This document shows positions 30,909 to 31,944 of a stretch of 31,944 bases of DNA, in pieces. The DNA is taken from contig CAXKVR010000125.1 of NCBI GenBank assembly GCA_964058845.1, positions 1 through 31,944 of the forward strand, in the 5' to 3' direction. Origin of the DNA: Carex sylvatica (lineage: Eukaryota; Streptophyta; Magnoliopsida; Poales; Cyperaceae). Position 1 is the stretch's first letter, and each line of letters begins with the position of its first letter. The translations under genes and the position numbers were made by a program. The notes beneath the pieces were generated by a model. The model was not told where the DNA came from, did no database searches, and saw only the letters and a program-made list of their open reading frames with translations.

Positions 30909-31118
30909 CACTAGTTACATATATACATGCTGCAAAGAAAATCCAAATTCTGGTTATAAGAAGTGTAAATGTTGGTCGCTAACAAATGAATTTGGTAGCT
31001 GTTTTTGCTAATTAATCATTATACACGAACATTTAATTATGTCTTTTATGTCTGGTCCGTAGTTATACATTTAATTATGCCTTTTATAGCTTGGACCAAT
31101 AGATACTATAAAAATCAA

Positions 31119-31500
31119 TGAATAATGAATGAAAATTCTTTTATTTGAAGTTTAAACTACTGGATAGATTTATATAATTGACTTGTATTAGTATGAATTA
31201 TTCAACGGCGTCAGAAGAACAAACTCTTTTTATGGGCATTTCTTGGAGGAAAAGTAAATTAATCAAGTAAAAATAATAATAGAATTTATAAATTAATTAT
31301 CCAATCGATCGATGAATAATGAATGAAAATTCTTAATTTTACTAGAAGTTTACACTACTAGATTTGTATCATTGACTTGTATCAATTTCAATTATTCAAC
31401 GCGCCAGAAGAAGTAAATTCTGTTTATGGGGATTTCTTGTACGGAAAGTAAATTAATCAACCAAAAATAATAATACAATTATAAATTTAAAAAGTTAATT
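31119..31500. repeat. 194-bp tandem duplication
   Basis: TGAATAATGAATGAAAATTC starts at 31119 and again at 31313. Both copies continue through ATTGACTTGTAT, ATTATTCAACG, CAGAAGAA and AAAGTAAATTAATCAA. Divergence is moderate, so this is an old local duplication with no reading frame in common. Confidence 0.88.
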
Positions 31501-31560
31501 TTACTAAACGGTTTCATTTTGGCACGATTCTCAAATAAAATACCATATACGGGGTATAGA

Positions 31561-31936
31561 GAGGAGGGTTTCAAATTCCAATGCTATGTGACTTTCATAC
31601 CTCATTATACTTTATACTTTATATCTTTATTTTTAAAGTTTATACTTTATATCTTTATTTTTAAAGTCTAAATTGTCGATGTGAACTGTTCAATATAATA
31701 TTCATACAATTAAGTTTTATAATTTTTGAAAAAAAATTATTATTTTTTAAGATGGATAGAAAATCATTATTTTTTGAATGGTCTAAAAACAATAATTTTG
31801 TTATCTTAAAAAATAGTAAAAAATTTCTAAAAATTATGAAACTTCATCCTCAAACATATTTTAGTATGAATATCATGTTGAACGGTTTAGACTTCGAAAA
31901 CGAAGATATAAAATATGAGGTATTGGCACCCTCCTC
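31561..31936. mobile_element. Mutator-type MITE at the window end
   Basis: GAGGAGGGTTTCAAATTCCA on the left faces ATTGGCACCCTCCTC on the right, with the ATCATGTTGAACGGTT-type interior of this MITE family and facing T/A-rich arms. TATAGAG occurs on both sides, but the window stops before a full 9-bp duplication can be read. Confidence 0.75.
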
Positions 31937-31944
31937 ATATAGAG

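Noticed and set aside
1..31944. CRISPR arrays, bacterial operons, rRNA genes and intact tRNA genes
   Set aside because: None seen. The window is plant nuclear DNA, the repeats are transposon-related, and the only tRNA-like boxes are decayed SINE remnants.

Overview
The window is AT-rich nuclear DNA, almost certainly from a flowering plant and probably a dicot. The evidence is GT-AG introns, plant-type telobox motifs (TTTAGGG), a plant CACTA (En/Spm) transposon and many plant-type MITEs. I cannot name the species. I see no ordinary host gene; nearly everything I can explain is a transposable element or its debris.

The centrepiece is a CACTA transposon at 2800-19298 (16,499 bp). It has a perfect 17-bp terminal inverted repeat, extending to 28/31 matches, and a perfect 3-bp target duplication (GCA). 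Its subterminal regions are dense with TTTCCAA/TTGGAAA motifs. It carries three multi-exon genes whose splice phases I could join by eye into uninterrupted frames. They are a TNP2-type transposase (minus strand, 3949-7578, 3 exons, 1151 aa), a TNPA-like Transposase_24 protein with three in-frame tandem-repeat tracts (minus, 8480-12457, 5 exons, 885 aa), and a second, diverged Transposase_24 protein on the opposite strand (plus, 14609-18336, 8 exons, 512 aa). The two Transposase_24 genes are divergently arranged around a roughly 1.4-kb intergenic region. Canonical En/Spm makes TNPA and TNPD from one transcript, so two paralogues on opposite strands is unusual. By family knowledge, TNP2 would be the DDE-type catalytic protein acting at the ends, and the Transposase_24 proteins would bind the subterminal motifs. 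The right subterminal region also holds a ~35-bp array that alternates TTGGAAAT with GTGGGNCCCAC, a TCP-transcription-factor-like motif. A copy of the subterminal palindrome also lies inside the element, between the two minus-strand genes.

The CACTA element sits inside an older element at 1108-19579 (about 1.97 kb without the insertion). That element has TG...CA ends, a 5-bp target duplication (TATAG) and an internal ~94-bp tandem repeat rich in GTGCGTCCGCAC. I interpret it as a solo LTR.

The right third (19.6-31.9 kb) is gene-poor and packed with MITEs: Mutator-type with 9-bp target duplications (20371-20579, 30142-30556, and degenerate copies at 1-404, 23223-23631 and 31561-31936), a Tourist-like element (24660-24912), two adjacent hAT-like elements sharing a target duplication (28722-29334), a palindromic element (24972-25140), and a short tRNA-derived SINE with a poly-A tail and 8-bp duplication (30815-30908). 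A unit of locally duplicated DNA recurs near 21.65, 23.65 and 28.0 kb. A 106-nt foldback at 27558-27663 could be a pre-miRNA or another MITE.
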